Notes: generated by a model from the sequence alone, not told the origin. Numbered from the stretch's first letter, positions 16,568 to 24,343 are shown. The stretch is 30,980 nt of DNA from Pseudomonadota bacterium (GCA_023444445.1 JAEXMK010000195.1:1-30980); one strand, 5' to 3'. Numbers and translations: made by a program.

Positions 16568-17569
16568 TCAACGGCGGCGCCTGACCAGATAGTGGTCGAA
16601 CAGGACCGCAGCCAGCAAGATGCTTCCCCTGATGATGTCCTGCCAGTAGACAGACACGTTGAGCAAGGCAAGCGAACTGGAAACGACAGACAAAAGGATC
16701 GCACCGAGGATTGCACCCAGAATAGTGCCCGAGCCGCCGGACAGGCTCGCGCCGCCGATTACCGCCGCAGCAATGACATTGAGCTCCATGCCGACGCCAA
16801 AGCTCGGCTGGGCGGACCCGAAACGGGCCATGTAGATAACGCCCGCCACACCGCACAGCATCGAGCAAAGCGTGGTGGTGGCAAAAACGACCCGGCCGAC
16901 GCGAATACCGGAATAGGCCGCGGCTTTGGGATTGCTGCCGGTATAGAACACCTTGCGGAAGGCTGTCGTGCGCCGCAGCAGCAGGTCGAAGGCGACGACC
17001 ACAACCGCGAAGATGATGAGGACCAGCGGAATACCGCCCAGCGCGCCCTGGCCGATGAACTTGAATTCCGGCGGCAGGGAATAGAGCCCGAGCGGCCGCC
17101 CGCCGGTTGCCAGCAGGCAAACACCGCGCGCAATGACCATGACACCCAGCGACACGATGAAATGATGCAGACCGACCACCGTGGTCAGAAATCCCATGAC
17201 CATGCCGACCACTGTCGTGAGGCAAATAGCGAGACCCGCCGCGACCCAGGGATCGACACCATTAAGGAAGAGCCAGCCGGCAGCCACCATCGCAAGTGCG
17301 GTGACGGAACCCACGGAAAGATCGATGCCACCAGAGATCAGCAGGATCGTCATGCCGACCACGACGATGCTTTCGATGGCGAAGACCATGGCCATGGCCC
17401 GCAGATTGTCCACCGTCAGAAAGTAGGGCGATATGAAGGACATCACGGCAAAAAGCGCGAGAATGATGACGATCAGCCCGGTTTCGCGGGCCTTGATCGC
17501 GGGCTCCCACCACACCGTGCGGCGAACCGCCGTCTGGGCAAGGCTTGAAGGTGTTTCCGATGTTGCCAT
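16568..17569 (-). CDS. Ribose-type ABC transporter permease
   Basis: A protein of 333 residues with about eight to ten hydrophobic helices. It carries the BPD_transp_2 (RbsC-like) hallmarks ILLISGGIDLSVGSVTALA, HHFIVSLGVMVIARGV, FYTGSNPKAAAYSGI near the ATPase coupling region, and AAAVIGGASLSGGSGTILGA. It forms the membrane channel, probably as a homodimer, of the importer encoded with the ATPase (17582) and binding protein (19172). The spacing to the ATPase gene is 12 bp and to the regulator 41 bp. RbsC-family permeases carry pentoses, hexoses, tetritols and related polyols, so the family does not reveal the substrate. Confidence 0.92.
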   Translation of the reverse strand: MATSETPSSLAQTAVRRTVWWEPAIKARETGLIVIILALFAVMSFISPYFLTVDNLRAMAMVFAIESIVVVGMTILLISGGIDLSVGSVTALAMVAAGWLFLNGVDPWVAAGLAICLTTVVGMVMGFLTTVVGLHHFIVSLGVMVIARGVCLLATGGRPLGLYSLPPEFKFIGQGALGGIPLVLIIFAVVVVAFDLLLRRTTAFRKVFYTGSNPKAAAYSGIRVGRVVFATTTLCSMLCGVAGVIYMARFGSAQPSFGVGMELNVIAAAVIGGASLSGGSGTILGAILGAILLSVVSSSLALLNVSVYWQDIIRGSILLAAVLFDHYLVRRRR

Positions 17570-17581
17570 TTTCCCGCTCCC

Positions 17582-19102
17582 TCAGGCTTCCGCCGCATTT
17601 TGCATGATAGTGATCGATGCCAGTTGCATGATCTTTTCCTCCGTCATGTCGTCCCCCTCGACCTCGCCGGTGATGCGCCCCTCGCGCACGACAAGCACAC
17701 GATCGCTGACGCCGATGAGCTCAGGCAGTTCAGAGGAGATGACGACCACGCCAACTCCTTCACGCGCCAGTTCCCGGATTTGGCGGTGGATTTCCGCCTT
17801 GGCGCCCACATCCACCCCGCGGGTCGGCTCGTCCAGAAAGATGACTTCGGGTTCCACCGACAACATCTTCGCCAGCGCCACCTTTTGCTGGTTGCCGCCG
17901 CTTAAGGTGGAGACGGCATCACCGACGCTGTTCGCCCGCAGTTTCAGCCGGCGTCCCAGCTCATCGGCGCGCTTCATCTCCTTGCGCCGCTCGATGAAAC
18001 CCATGCCATTCGCTATCCTGCCGATATCGAGCGCCGAGATATTGGAAGCGATGGACATGTTCAGGAACAATCCGTCGCCCTTGCGATCCTCCGAAAGATA
18101 GACAATCCCCTCGCGAATGCTGTCGCGATAATCCCTAAGCTTTAGCGGCCGACCGCGCAGCGCGACGTCGCCTTTCGGCTTTCCTTCCAGCCGGCAGACC
18201 GCGCGTGCAATCTCGCTGCGGCCCGCACCGATCAGCCCGGCAAACCCCAGGATCTCGCCGCGGCGCAGGTCGAAATCGACATCGAAGACACGCTTTCCTT
18301 CGTTCAGTCCCCGGACCGAAAGAATGACCTCCTCCGATTTTTCATCGTCGGTCAGTTTCGGCGGATACAGCTTGTCGAGCACCCGCCCCACCATGCTGTT
18401 GACCACCTCTTCCGGCGAAATATCGGCAATATTCTCCGTCCTGATATGGCAGCCATCACGCATGACAGTGATGCGGTCGCAATGTTCGAAAATCTCCGCC
18501 ATGCGATGGGAGATATAAATGATGGCGATGCCGCGCGCCGCCAGCCGGTGCATGATTTTGAAAAGCGTCTGGGCCTCGGTCTCGGTGAGCGCCGCCGTCG
18601 GCTCGTCGAGGATCAGGATACGGCAATCGAGCGTCAGCGCCTTGGCGATCTCGATGATCTGCTGCTGTGAAATCGACAGGTCGCCGGCCCGGCGGGCGGG
18701 ATCGATGTCGCCGATCTCCCGCAGCACCGTTGCCGCCCGTCGTTCCAGATCGCGATAATTCATGAACCACGAGCGGCTTTGGCCGGTTTCCGACATGTAC
18801 ATGTTTTCGGCGACCGAAATCTCCGGGCAGAGCGCGATTTCCTGATGCACAAAACCGATGCCCAGCCGGTTCGCCGCATTGGGCGAGGATATACGAACTG
18901 GTTTGCCATCCAGCAGGATTTCCCCACCATCCGGCTGCAGGATGCCGTCGATGATATGCATCAGCGTCGACTTGCCGGCACCGTTTTCACCTGCCAGCGC
19001 ATGAATTTCGCCGCGCCGCAATTCAAGCGCGGCACTCCGCAGCGCCTTCACAGGCCCGAATGCCTTGTGAATATTCGTCATGCTGAGGATGACCTCACCC
19101 AT
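17582..19102 (-). CDS. Ribose-type ABC transporter ATP-binding protein (two ATPase domains)
   Basis: A protein of 506 residues from ATG 19102 behind GGGAGGG; the extra upstream codons in the open frame are non-coding. It is the RbsA/MglA type with two fused ATPase domains. Domain 1 has Walker A GENGAGKST, LSISQQQIIEIAKAL and Walker B ILILDEPTAAL. Domain 2 has the degenerate Walker A typical of the family (GLIGAGRSE), signature LSGGNQQKVALAKML and Walker B VIFLDEPTRGVDVGAK. It powers uptake through the adjacent permease. The gene ends 12 bp before the permease start and begins 69 bp after the binding-protein gene. Confidence 0.92.
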   Translation of the reverse strand: MGEVILSMTNIHKAFGPVKALRSAALELRRGEIHALAGENGAGKSTLMHIIDGILQPDGGEILLDGKPVRISSPNAANRLGIGFVHQEIALCPEISVAENMYMSETGQSRSWFMNYRDLERRAATVLREIGDIDPARRAGDLSISQQQIIEIAKALTLDCRILILDEPTAALTETEAQTLFKIMHRLAARGIAIIYISHRMAEIFEHCDRITVMRDGCHIRTENIADISPEEVVNSMVGRVLDKLYPPKLTDDEKSEEVILSVRGLNEGKRVFDVDFDLRRGEILGFAGLIGAGRSEIARAVCRLEGKPKGDVALRGRPLKLRDYRDSIREGIVYLSEDRKGDGLFLNMSIASNISALDIGRIANGMGFIERRKEMKRADELGRRLKLRANSVGDAVSTLSGGNQQKVALAKMLSVEPEVIFLDEPTRGVDVGAKAEIHRQIRELAREGVGVVVISSELPELIGVSDRVLVVREGRITGEVEGDDMTEEKIMQLASITIMQNAAEA

Positions 19103-19171
19103 AACGCCCTCCCGAACCAGCTTCCCATATGGCCGGCGAAGCACAAACCCCGCCGGAGCCAAAGCCACGCG

Positions 19172-20185
19172 TCAGCGCCCTTTCATGTATTCGTTGAGAT
19201 CGAAGGAAGCGGCATTCGCCTTGGTGATGACCGCAAAGCCATTGTCCATCGACGGTACCTGCATCGGGTTGAAGCCGGAGACCTTATAGTCGTTGAACGG
19301 GTCGATCAGGTCCGAATGGGCGCCGAGGAACGTATTCATGAAACCCATGAAGCCCTGAACACCCTGATTAGGATTGATGGACATGTAGATATTGCCCTGC
19401 TTGATATGCTCCAGCGTTGCGGGCGTAATGTCCGCATGCAGGATCAGGACCTTCTTTTTCGCTTCCAGAACGGCAGTCGTTGCACCTTCGGCGGAGCCGG
19501 CTTCGGGAATCCATAATGCACCGAGATTTGGATTGGCCTGCAACAGGGCGGCTGTCGCCTGATAGGCGACGTTCGCATCCTGATTGGTCGCCTGGCGGCC
19601 GACGAGCTTCATCTGCGGATAGGTGCGCCCCATATAGTCGATGAGGGCTGTTACGCGCAGATCGTGGTTGCTTTGGCCCGGATTTTCGAGAACGGCATAT
19701 TCACCTTTTTCACCGAGCTTCTTGACGATTTCGTCAGCCGCGAATTTCGCCTCGGCCACATTGTCCGAGGTGATATAGGCGGTGCGCTTTGACTTCGGAG
19801 AATCCGCTGCAAAGGTCGTCACGGAAACACCCGAGGCGATCGCCTTGTTGATTGGCTCGATAAAGGGATCAGCCTGCATCGGATGCAGCAGAATGCCTTT
19901 CGGCTTCTTCACCAACTCCTGCTCGAAGGACGCGATCTGCTTGGTAATGTCATATTCCGGCGTACCGGTGAAGACGGCCTCGCAGCCAAGCGCCTTGGCA
20001 GCCTGCTTGAACCCCTCGAAGACCGGCACCCAATAGGGGTGGCTGGAAACCATGACGTTCATCACATAGGTCTCACCCGGCTCGCAGGCGAATTTGCCTG
20101 CAGCGGTGGCCGGTGATGTTGCGGCAGCGCTCATCGTAACGGCCAGAACACCCGCGGCAGCGGTCGATTTCAGAAAAGCCAACAT
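19172..20185 (-). CDS. Periplasmic sugar/polyol-binding protein (ribose type)
   Basis: A protein of 337 residues with a Sec signal peptide (LAFLKSTAAAGVLAVTMSAA, Ala-rich cleavage region near residue 28). ATG 20185 follows GGGAGGGG. The mature part is a type I periplasmic binding fold (Peripla_BP_4): MVSSHPYWVPVFEGFKQAAK, then KPKGILLHPMQADPFIEPIN, TFAADSPKSKRTAYITSDN, and the hinge and C-terminal pieces ALWIPEAGSAEGATT and LHADITPATLEHIKQG. It captures the substrate and delivers it to the permease. It is the first gene of the operon, next to the predicted promoter and operator. Its ligand would identify the pathway but cannot be read from sequence. Confidence 0.9.
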   Translation of the reverse strand: MLAFLKSTAAAGVLAVTMSAAATSPATAAGKFACEPGETYVMNVMVSSHPYWVPVFEGFKQAAKALGCEAVFTGTPEYDITKQIASFEQELVKKPKGILLHPMQADPFIEPINKAIASGVSVTTFAADSPKSKRTAYITSDNVAEAKFAADEIVKKLGEKGEYAVLENPGQSNHDLRVTALIDYMGRTYPQMKLVGRQATNQDANVAYQATAALLQANPNLGALWIPEAGSAEGATTAVLEAKKKVLILHADITPATLEHIKQGNIYMSINPNQGVQGFMGFMNTFLGAHSDLIDPFNDYKVSGFNPMQVPSMDNGFAVITKANAASFDLNEYMKGR

Positions 20186-20215
20186 ATTCCCCTCCCAAGG
20201 ACAATGACTTAGTTT

Positions 20216-20246
20216 GCAATAAATTTTGCTGTGTAGGATTTATTGC
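20216..20246. promoter_or_regulatory. Inverted-repeat operator in front of the polyol operon
   Basis: GCAATAAAT (20216-20224), 13-bp spacer, then ATTTATTGC (20238-20246) are perfect 9-bp arms. The site lies just downstream of the predicted transcription start of the operon, a repressing position. The operon's SorC regulator is the obvious candidate to bind it, by inference. Confidence 0.6.
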
Positions 20247-20255
20247 ATGTCACTT

Positions 20256-20284
20256 GAGATAGCGGGAAAAACCGGACGCGTCAA
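20256..20284 (-). promoter_or_regulatory. Predicted promoter of the ABC/polyol operon
   Basis: On the minus strand TTGACG (20284-20279) and TATCTC (20261-20256) are separated by 17 bp. Transcription would begin near 20249 and enter the inverted repeat immediately. This intergenic stretch (20186-20492) contains no gene. Confidence 0.5.
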
Positions 20285-20313
20285 CGGCGTTGAATTTTAT
20301 TTTCGCTTGTGAA

Positions 20314-20322
20314 ATTTATTGC
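20314..20322. promoter_or_regulatory. Third operator half-site upstream of the promoter
   Basis: A further ATTTATTGC, identical to an arm of the operator at 20216-20246, lies 76 bp from the matching arm and upstream of the -35 box. It could serve looping or activation by a tetrameric SorC protein. Confidence 0.45.
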
Positions 20323-20448
20323 GAGGCACCACGAGGCGCAATGAGGCGCATGCGTGGGACGCTGGCCGACGCGAATGGCAAAATGTGCAGCCGGTGACGG
20401 CGATTACTCGTGCACAGAAGTCCAGGCTATGGCTGGATCAGGAACGAA

Positions 20449-20480
20449 AAAAGGGTTTCTGATTGCTCAGAAACCCTTTT
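20449..20480 (-). terminator. Rho-independent terminator of tRNA-Val
   Basis: A perfect 14-bp stem (20449-20462 with 20467-20480) closes a 4-base loop. On the minus strand it ends in a run of six T. It lies 13 bp past the tRNA 3' end. Confidence 0.9.
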
Positions 20481-20492
20481 CATAAATTCGGA

Positions 20493-20567
<75 letters not shown>

Positions 20568-20648
20568 TCCGTGGCGGCGGATAGACCACAAAACCGGTTC
20601 ATGCGTCAACTGCTTTTTTTCGGTTTTGTGAAGGTTTTTTGAGAGGCC

Positions 20649-21014
20649 TTACGCCACAAGGAGTTTGTTGACCTCATCCACCAGATCGCGCAGATGGAAC
20701 GGCTTGGAAAGCACCTTGGCATCCTTCGGAGCCTTCGAATCGGCGTTGAGCGCAACGGCTGCGAAGCCGGTAATGAACATGACCTTGAGGTCCGGGTCGA
20801 GTTCGGTGGCGCGCCGCGCAAGCTCTATACCGTCCATTTCCGGCATGACGATATCGGTCAGCAGAAGCGAAAAAGGCTCTTCGCGAAGCCGGTCATAGGC
20901 GCTGGCGCCATTGTCGAAGGAAGAAACCTTATAACCGGCTTTTTCCAGCGCCTTGACGAGAAAGCGGCGCATATCGTTGTCGTCTTCAGCGAGAAGAATT
21001 TTCTGATTCATCAT
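20649..21014 (-). CDS. cpdR: Single-domain response regulator CpdR
   Basis: A protein of 121 residues consisting only of a receiver domain. It has the acidic pair Asp11-Asp12, phospho-acceptor Asp54 in LLLTDIVMPEMDG, Thr82 in FITGFAA and Lys104 in LSKPFHLRDLV. The N-terminal NQKILLAEDDNDMRRFLVKA and the ITGFAAVALN stretch are what I remember of rhizobial CpdR. In this family the CckA-ChpT phosphorelay phosphorylates CpdR. The unphosphorylated form primes the ClpXP protease for substrates that control the cell cycle. Gene order with tRNA-Val on one side and an N-formylglutamate amidohydrolase on the other also fits. Two adjacent ATG codons (21014, 21011) could start it. Confidence 0.9.
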   Translation of the reverse strand: MMNQKILLAEDDNDMRRFLVKALEKAGYKVSSFDNGASAYDRLREEPFSLLLTDIVMPEMDGIELARRATELDPDLKVMFITGFAAVALNADSKAPKDAKVLSKPFHLRDLVDEVNKLLVA

Positions 21015-21192
21015 AAGTGACCGTAACTGCTCAGTGTTTGGAATACCCTAGCCCGATTATAGGATTTTCACGGTAAATATCCTGTGAACACGTGAATCGG
21101 TATAGCGCTGCTTGGGCGATAGTATGGACTTGCCGCACCGTAACTGGCAACATGAACATCCCGATTGTTTGCGACATGGTAAATGGCACTGA

Positions 21193-22077
21193 ATGGACTG
21201 GGTAACGGGTGAATATGAGCTGTTCGAAGTAACGGAACCTGCCGTTCAGACCCTGCCATTTGTCTATAATTCCCCGCATAGCGGCCGCTGCTATCCCATA
21301 TCCTTTCTGGAATCGGCACGGCTCGATTCGCATGAGATCCGCCGTTCCGAAGATCACTTCGTCGACGAGCTGTTCGCCGCGGCACCCGAGATCGGCGCGC
21401 CGCTGCTGAAGGCGAATTTCCCGCGTGCCTATCTGGACGTCAATCGCGAACCTTACGAGCTCGACCCTCGCATGTTCGAAGGCACGCTTCCGCCTTACGC
21501 GAATATCGGCTCTATGCGGGTCGCAGGTGGGCTTGGAACCGTGCCGCGCATCGTTGCCGAGAATATGGATATCTATGCCCACCGCCTGCCCGTCGACGAG
21601 GCGCTCTCGCGGATCGAGACGATCTACAAGCCCTATCATGCCTGCCTGCGCCGCCTGCTCTCACGCACCCACGCCAATTTCGGCATGGCGGTATTGATCG
21701 ATTGCCATTCCATGCCGGGCAATATCCGTGTCGCCGGCTCCAATCTCAGACCGGACGTGATCATAGGCGATCGTTACGGGACCAGCGCCTCCCAGGAAGT
21801 ATCCCGCGCCGCCCTGCATTTTCTTGAGGAACTGGGTTTCGTCGCGGTCTGCAACAAACCCTACGCCGGCGGCTTCATCACAGAACATTATGGCCGGCCG
21901 ATCCGCTCACTGCATGCGCTCCAGATCGAGGTCAACCGCGCGCTTTACGTGGATGAAAAGACGCTTTTGAAAAAGGCCGATTTTCCCGCCATCCAGGCAT
22001 CGCTGGAAATCTTCATGCGTCAGCTCGGCGCCTTCGTTTCCGAATACGCAATCGAGACTTCGCTCGCTGCCGAATAA
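21193..22077 (+). CDS. N-formylglutamate amidohydrolase family protein
   Basis: A protein of 294 residues. Family marks are YNSPHSGRCYP near residue 25, RRSEDHFVDELF, FPRAYLDVNREPYELD, the metal/active-site strand VLIDCHSMPG and EHYGRPIRSLHALQIEVNR. The family removes formyl groups from N-formylglutamate in histidine breakdown or acts on related N-acyl amino acids. No hut gene is adjacent, so the histidine role is uncertain. It is divergent from cpdR with a 178-bp gap. The ribosome binding site before ATG 21193 is weak. It is followed by an antisense-oriented sRNA whose terminator lies 58 bp past the stop. Confidence 0.86.
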   Translation: MDWVTGEYELFEVTEPAVQTLPFVYNSPHSGRCYPISFLESARLDSHEIRRSEDHFVDELFAAAPEIGAPLLKANFPRAYLDVNREPYELDPRMFEGTLPPYANIGSMRVAGGLGTVPRIVAENMDIYAHRLPVDEALSRIETIYKPYHACLRRLLSRTHANFGMAVLIDCHSMPGNIRVAGSNLRPDVIIGDRYGTSASQEVSRAALHFLEELGFVAVCNKPYAGGFITEHYGRPIRSLHALQIEVNRALYVDEKTLLKKADFPAIQASLEIFMRQLGAFVSEYAIETSLAAE

Positions 22078-22134
22078 CTCCGCATTATCCGCCATTTCAA
22101 TATTTCCCCTGGATCGTCTGGCCGCGCGCCGGAC

Positions 22135-22210
22135 AAAAAAAACCGCGCCTGAGCGCGGTCAAGTCTAGGGAGGAAACACCCAAGGAGGGTATTTACAGTC
22201 AAAGACTGCA
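22135..22210 (-). ncRNA. mmgR: MmgR/suhB-type small RNA
   Basis: A predicted minus-strand transcript of about 76 nt. From 5' to 3' it has a small hairpin CAGTC-TTT-GACTG (22208-22196) and an unpaired stretch with two anti-Shine-Dalgarno-like motifs, CCCTCCTTGGG and TTTCCTCCC. It ends in a terminator stem ACCGCGC-TCAG-GCGCGGT (22159-22142) followed by eight T. Size, layout and CCTCC motifs match the rhizobial alpha-r8/MmgR (suhB motif) sRNAs. That motif was first noted beside suhB-like phosphatase genes, and here a phosphatase of that family starts about 180 bp away. MmgR in Sinorhizobium limits polyhydroxybutyrate granule build-up. The same role here is inferred. Confidence 0.8.
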
Positions 22211-22215
22211 GGGTC

Positions 22216-22244
22216 ACGCTACGCCGTAATTGCACAATTGTCAA
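22216..22244 (-). promoter_or_regulatory. Predicted promoter of the MmgR-like sRNA
   Basis: On the minus strand TTGACA (22244-22239) is followed after 17 bp by TAGCGT (22221-22216). This predicts a start near 22210, consistent with the two-hairpin RNA downstream. Confidence 0.6.
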
Positions 22245-22392
22245 TCATTTTATTATTTGCATATTTTTTAGGCTTATGCTGAAAATATGGAAACAATGAC
22301 TCCGTCATCCGTATGAGTGGACTGCGGATGTGATTCCAGTTTATGCATTGCCCACAGAATTCAGAGCACCATTCCAGGCAATGAGGTTTCGC

Positions 22393-23169
22393 ATGCTGCC
22401 CGACCGGGATTTCTTCTTCAAACTTGCCGATGCCGCCAGCGCCGAGACGCTTCCCCGCTTCCGCACGGGCATTGCCGTGACCAATAAGCAGGATGGAGGC
22501 TATGATCCGGTGACGGAAGGCGATCAGGCAGCGGAAACTGCCATTCGCGCGCTTATCGAGGAGCGTTTTCCGCAGCACGGCATTCTTGGTGAAGAACATG
22601 GCAATGTCGGTCTCGACCGCGACCATATCTGGGTCATCGACCCGATCGATGGCACTCGCGCCTTTATTTCCGGCGTACCGGTCTGGGGCACGCTGATCGG
22701 CTTCCAGTCGGCCGGCCGCGCCACTATGGGCATCATGGACCAGCCTTTCACGAAGGAGCGCTATTTCGCCGATGGCGAGACAGCCTGGTATTTCGGACCC
22801 GACGGCGAAAAGAAAATCCGCACGCGTGATTGCGCATCTCTGTCGGATGCGGTGCTGTTCACCACTACCCCGCATATCTTCACTGCGGAAGAAAAGCCCT
22901 TCTATGAAAAGGTACAGGATCAGGTCCGCCTTTTCCGCTACGGCGTGGATTGTTACGCTTATTGCCTGCTTGCGGCGGGCCATGTCGATCTGGTGATCGA
23001 ATCCGGTCTGAAGCCCTATGATGTCGGCGCATTGATCCCTGTCATCGAACAGGCCGGTGGCATCATGACCACCTGGAATGGCGGTCGTCCGGAAAACGGC
23101 GGTCGCATTCTCGCAGCTGGCTCAAAAGCCGTCCACGAAGAAGCGCTTGCCATTCTCTCCAAACTCTAG
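22393..23169 (+). CDS. hisN: Histidinol-phosphatase of the inositol monophosphatase family (HisN type)
   Basis: A protein of 258 residues. I chose ATG 22393 (MLPDRDFFF) because TGAGG lies 6 nt upstream; earlier starts at 22330 and 22381 are possible. Metal-binding motifs are complete: ILGEEHG (Glu pair), WVIDPIDGTRAF and KPYDVGALIPVIEQAGG. PVWGTLIGF, GIMDQPFTKER and RYGVDCYAYCLLAAGHVDLV match the HisN subgroup, which dephosphorylates histidinol phosphate in histidine synthesis, better than SuhB inositol phosphatases. No other his gene is adjacent, which is usual for this form. Activity on inositol or nucleotide phosphates remains possible. Confidence 0.85.
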   Translation: MLPDRDFFFKLADAASAETLPRFRTGIAVTNKQDGGYDPVTEGDQAAETAIRALIEERFPQHGILGEEHGNVGLDRDHIWVIDPIDGTRAFISGVPVWGTLIGFQSAGRATMGIMDQPFTKERYFADGETAWYFGPDGEKKIRTRDCASLSDAVLFTTTPHIFTAEEKPFYEKVQDQVRLFRYGVDCYAYCLLAAGHVDLVIESGLKPYDVGALIPVIEQAGGIMTTWNGGRPENGGRILAAGSKAVHEEALAILSKL

Positions 23170-23189
23170 ACAGCCTGCTTGAGCGACCA

Positions 23190-24131
23190 TCACTCCGGCG
23201 CGAAAAACGCGTCGATGGCCGCCAGCGCCTGTTTTCGGAACACATCACGCTCATGCAGCAATTCGTGGCGCGCGCCGGTTATGGGAAGAAGCTGCGCTGC
23301 TCGGAAATTGCGTGAGAGCTCTTCCTGTGCCTTGTAGGGTGTGATCGTATCCAGCATTGGCGCCAGAATGAGGGTTGGAACGGTGATGTTCGTCAGATGA
23401 TCCTGACGGGTCACACGGCCCATGGTCTTCAGCGCTTCATAGACCCAGCGCGCCGTCGGCGCCCCGATGAACAACTCCGGAAATTGCCGGTGCAGTGTGA
23501 GATTTCTGGCAAAACGCCTGGCATCAGAGGTGAGCGGATTACCGTCGAAATCCCGCTCGCGCTGGTCCCTGCCGAGTTGAATCCTGCCGAGACCGATAAG
23601 GCTCAAGGCCGTCGCTACCAGCCGGATGACGGACGGTGGAACCGATTGCTGCCTATCCAGCTCGATAAAAGGTGAACACAGCGCCAGACGGTCAATCCGG
23701 TTCGAAAGGCCCGGCGCGGCCGCGAGGGCCGCAAGCGCGCCGGTGGAATGGGCGATCATGAAGAAGGGCAGTCGCGTATCCGGCAGGACAACCTGCTCGA
23801 GAAACAGGCTGATGTCGCGCATGTAGTCCGAAAAGCGCCGCACATGTCCGACACCCGGCTTTTTCAGGAGCCTTTCGGAACCGCCCTGCCCGCGCGTGTC
23901 GAAGGTTGCGACCCAGAAGCCCATGGCCGTCAGATCGACGACGGTCTCGAAATATTTCTCGATACATTCGTTCCTGCCATGCAGCAGAACTACCGTTCCG
24001 CGGGCAATATGACGACTGGAACGGTAGATCGCATATCGAAGCTGTTTTCCGCCATGACCAGTGAAATATCCGACGGTATGGTTGCCGGGAACCGGGTTGT
24101 CTTCACTGGCGCGCAATGTGGCTTCGATCAT
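23190..24131 (-). CDS. Alpha/beta hydrolase (lysophospholipase/monoacylglycerol-lipase-like)
   Basis: A protein of 313 residues from ATG 24131, behind GGAAAAG. The open frame extends to 24347, but that extra part has no protein-like conservation I recognise and is full of RNA stem-loops. The Hydrolase_4 fold shows the oxyanion segment LLHGRNECIEKY, DTRGQGGSERL, nucleophile Ser129 in IAHSTGALAAL, an acid in LAPMLDTITP and the histidine in GARHELLHE. The nucleophile elbow reads AHSTG, with Ala in place of the usual first Gly, which is tolerated in PldB-like proteins. It likely cleaves acyl esters of lysophospholipids or monoglycerides. No signal peptide is evident. Confidence 0.83.
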   Translation of the reverse strand: MIEATLRASEDNPVPGNHTVGYFTGHGGKQLRYAIYRSSRHIARGTVVLLHGRNECIEKYFETVVDLTAMGFWVATFDTRGQGGSERLLKKPGVGHVRRFSDYMRDISLFLEQVVLPDTRLPFFMIAHSTGALAALAAAPGLSNRIDRLALCSPFIELDRQQSVPPSVIRLVATALSLIGLGRIQLGRDQRERDFDGNPLTSDARRFARNLTLHRQFPELFIGAPTARWVYEALKTMGRVTRQDHLTNITVPTLILAPMLDTITPYKAQEELSRNFRAAQLLPITGARHELLHERDVFRKQALAAIDAFFAPE

Positions 24132-24189
24132 CGGTCTTTTCCGGCTTTTGTGCCTTTTGGGATAGGTCGGCAGCGCGGGAAGGTCAAAG

Positions 24190-24343
24190 AAAAAATTGCC
24201 GGAACCGTCGGTTAAAGCAGTCGCGGTTCCGGCGAATATGACAGAAGAAGAAGGGACGTTATTGCTTCTGCCGACGGAGAATGTCTCCGATAACAGCAGT
24301 TTTATGGCGCTCAAACTGAACGATGCCGGAACCTGACGTTCAG
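24190..24343 (-). ncRNA. Candidate structured RNA or attenuator upstream of the hydrolase gene
   Basis: Read on the minus strand, this stretch contains in order an inverted repeat CTGAACG/CGTTCAG (24343-24316), hairpin CGGAGA-CAT-TCTCCG (24289-24275) and CAGAAG/CTTCTG (24270-24242). A 10-bp stem GCCGGAACCG/CGGTTCCGGC (24233-24198) follows, and past it AATTTTTT. The last element is a convincing Rho-independent terminator about 60 bp before the hydrolase start. It may end a separate sRNA or act as an attenuator in the hydrolase leader. I see no clear promoter and recognise no RNA family. Confidence 0.45.

Noticed and set aside
16527..17225. Upstream extension of the SorC regulator frame into the permease gene
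   Set aside because: The SorC helix-turn-helix starts right after ATG 16526, which has its own ribosome binding site. The extension only reads the permease gene in another frame.
16592..17548. Open frame of 318 codons on the plus strand
   Set aside because: The product is extremely rich in Asp, His, Gln and Arg without hydrophobic periodicity, the mirror of the hydrophobic permease gene on the other strand.
21015..21192. CtrA site between cpdR and the amidohydrolase gene
   Set aside because: No TTAA-N7-TTAA motif is present; only a weak imperfect palindrome around 21058-21080 and a TATAAT-like box were seen.
24196..24336. Short plus-strand frame with a plausible 32-residue peptide (ATG 24238)
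   Set aside because: No ribosome binding site, and it covers the inverted repeats that make better sense as minus-strand RNA structure. I could not support it as a gene.
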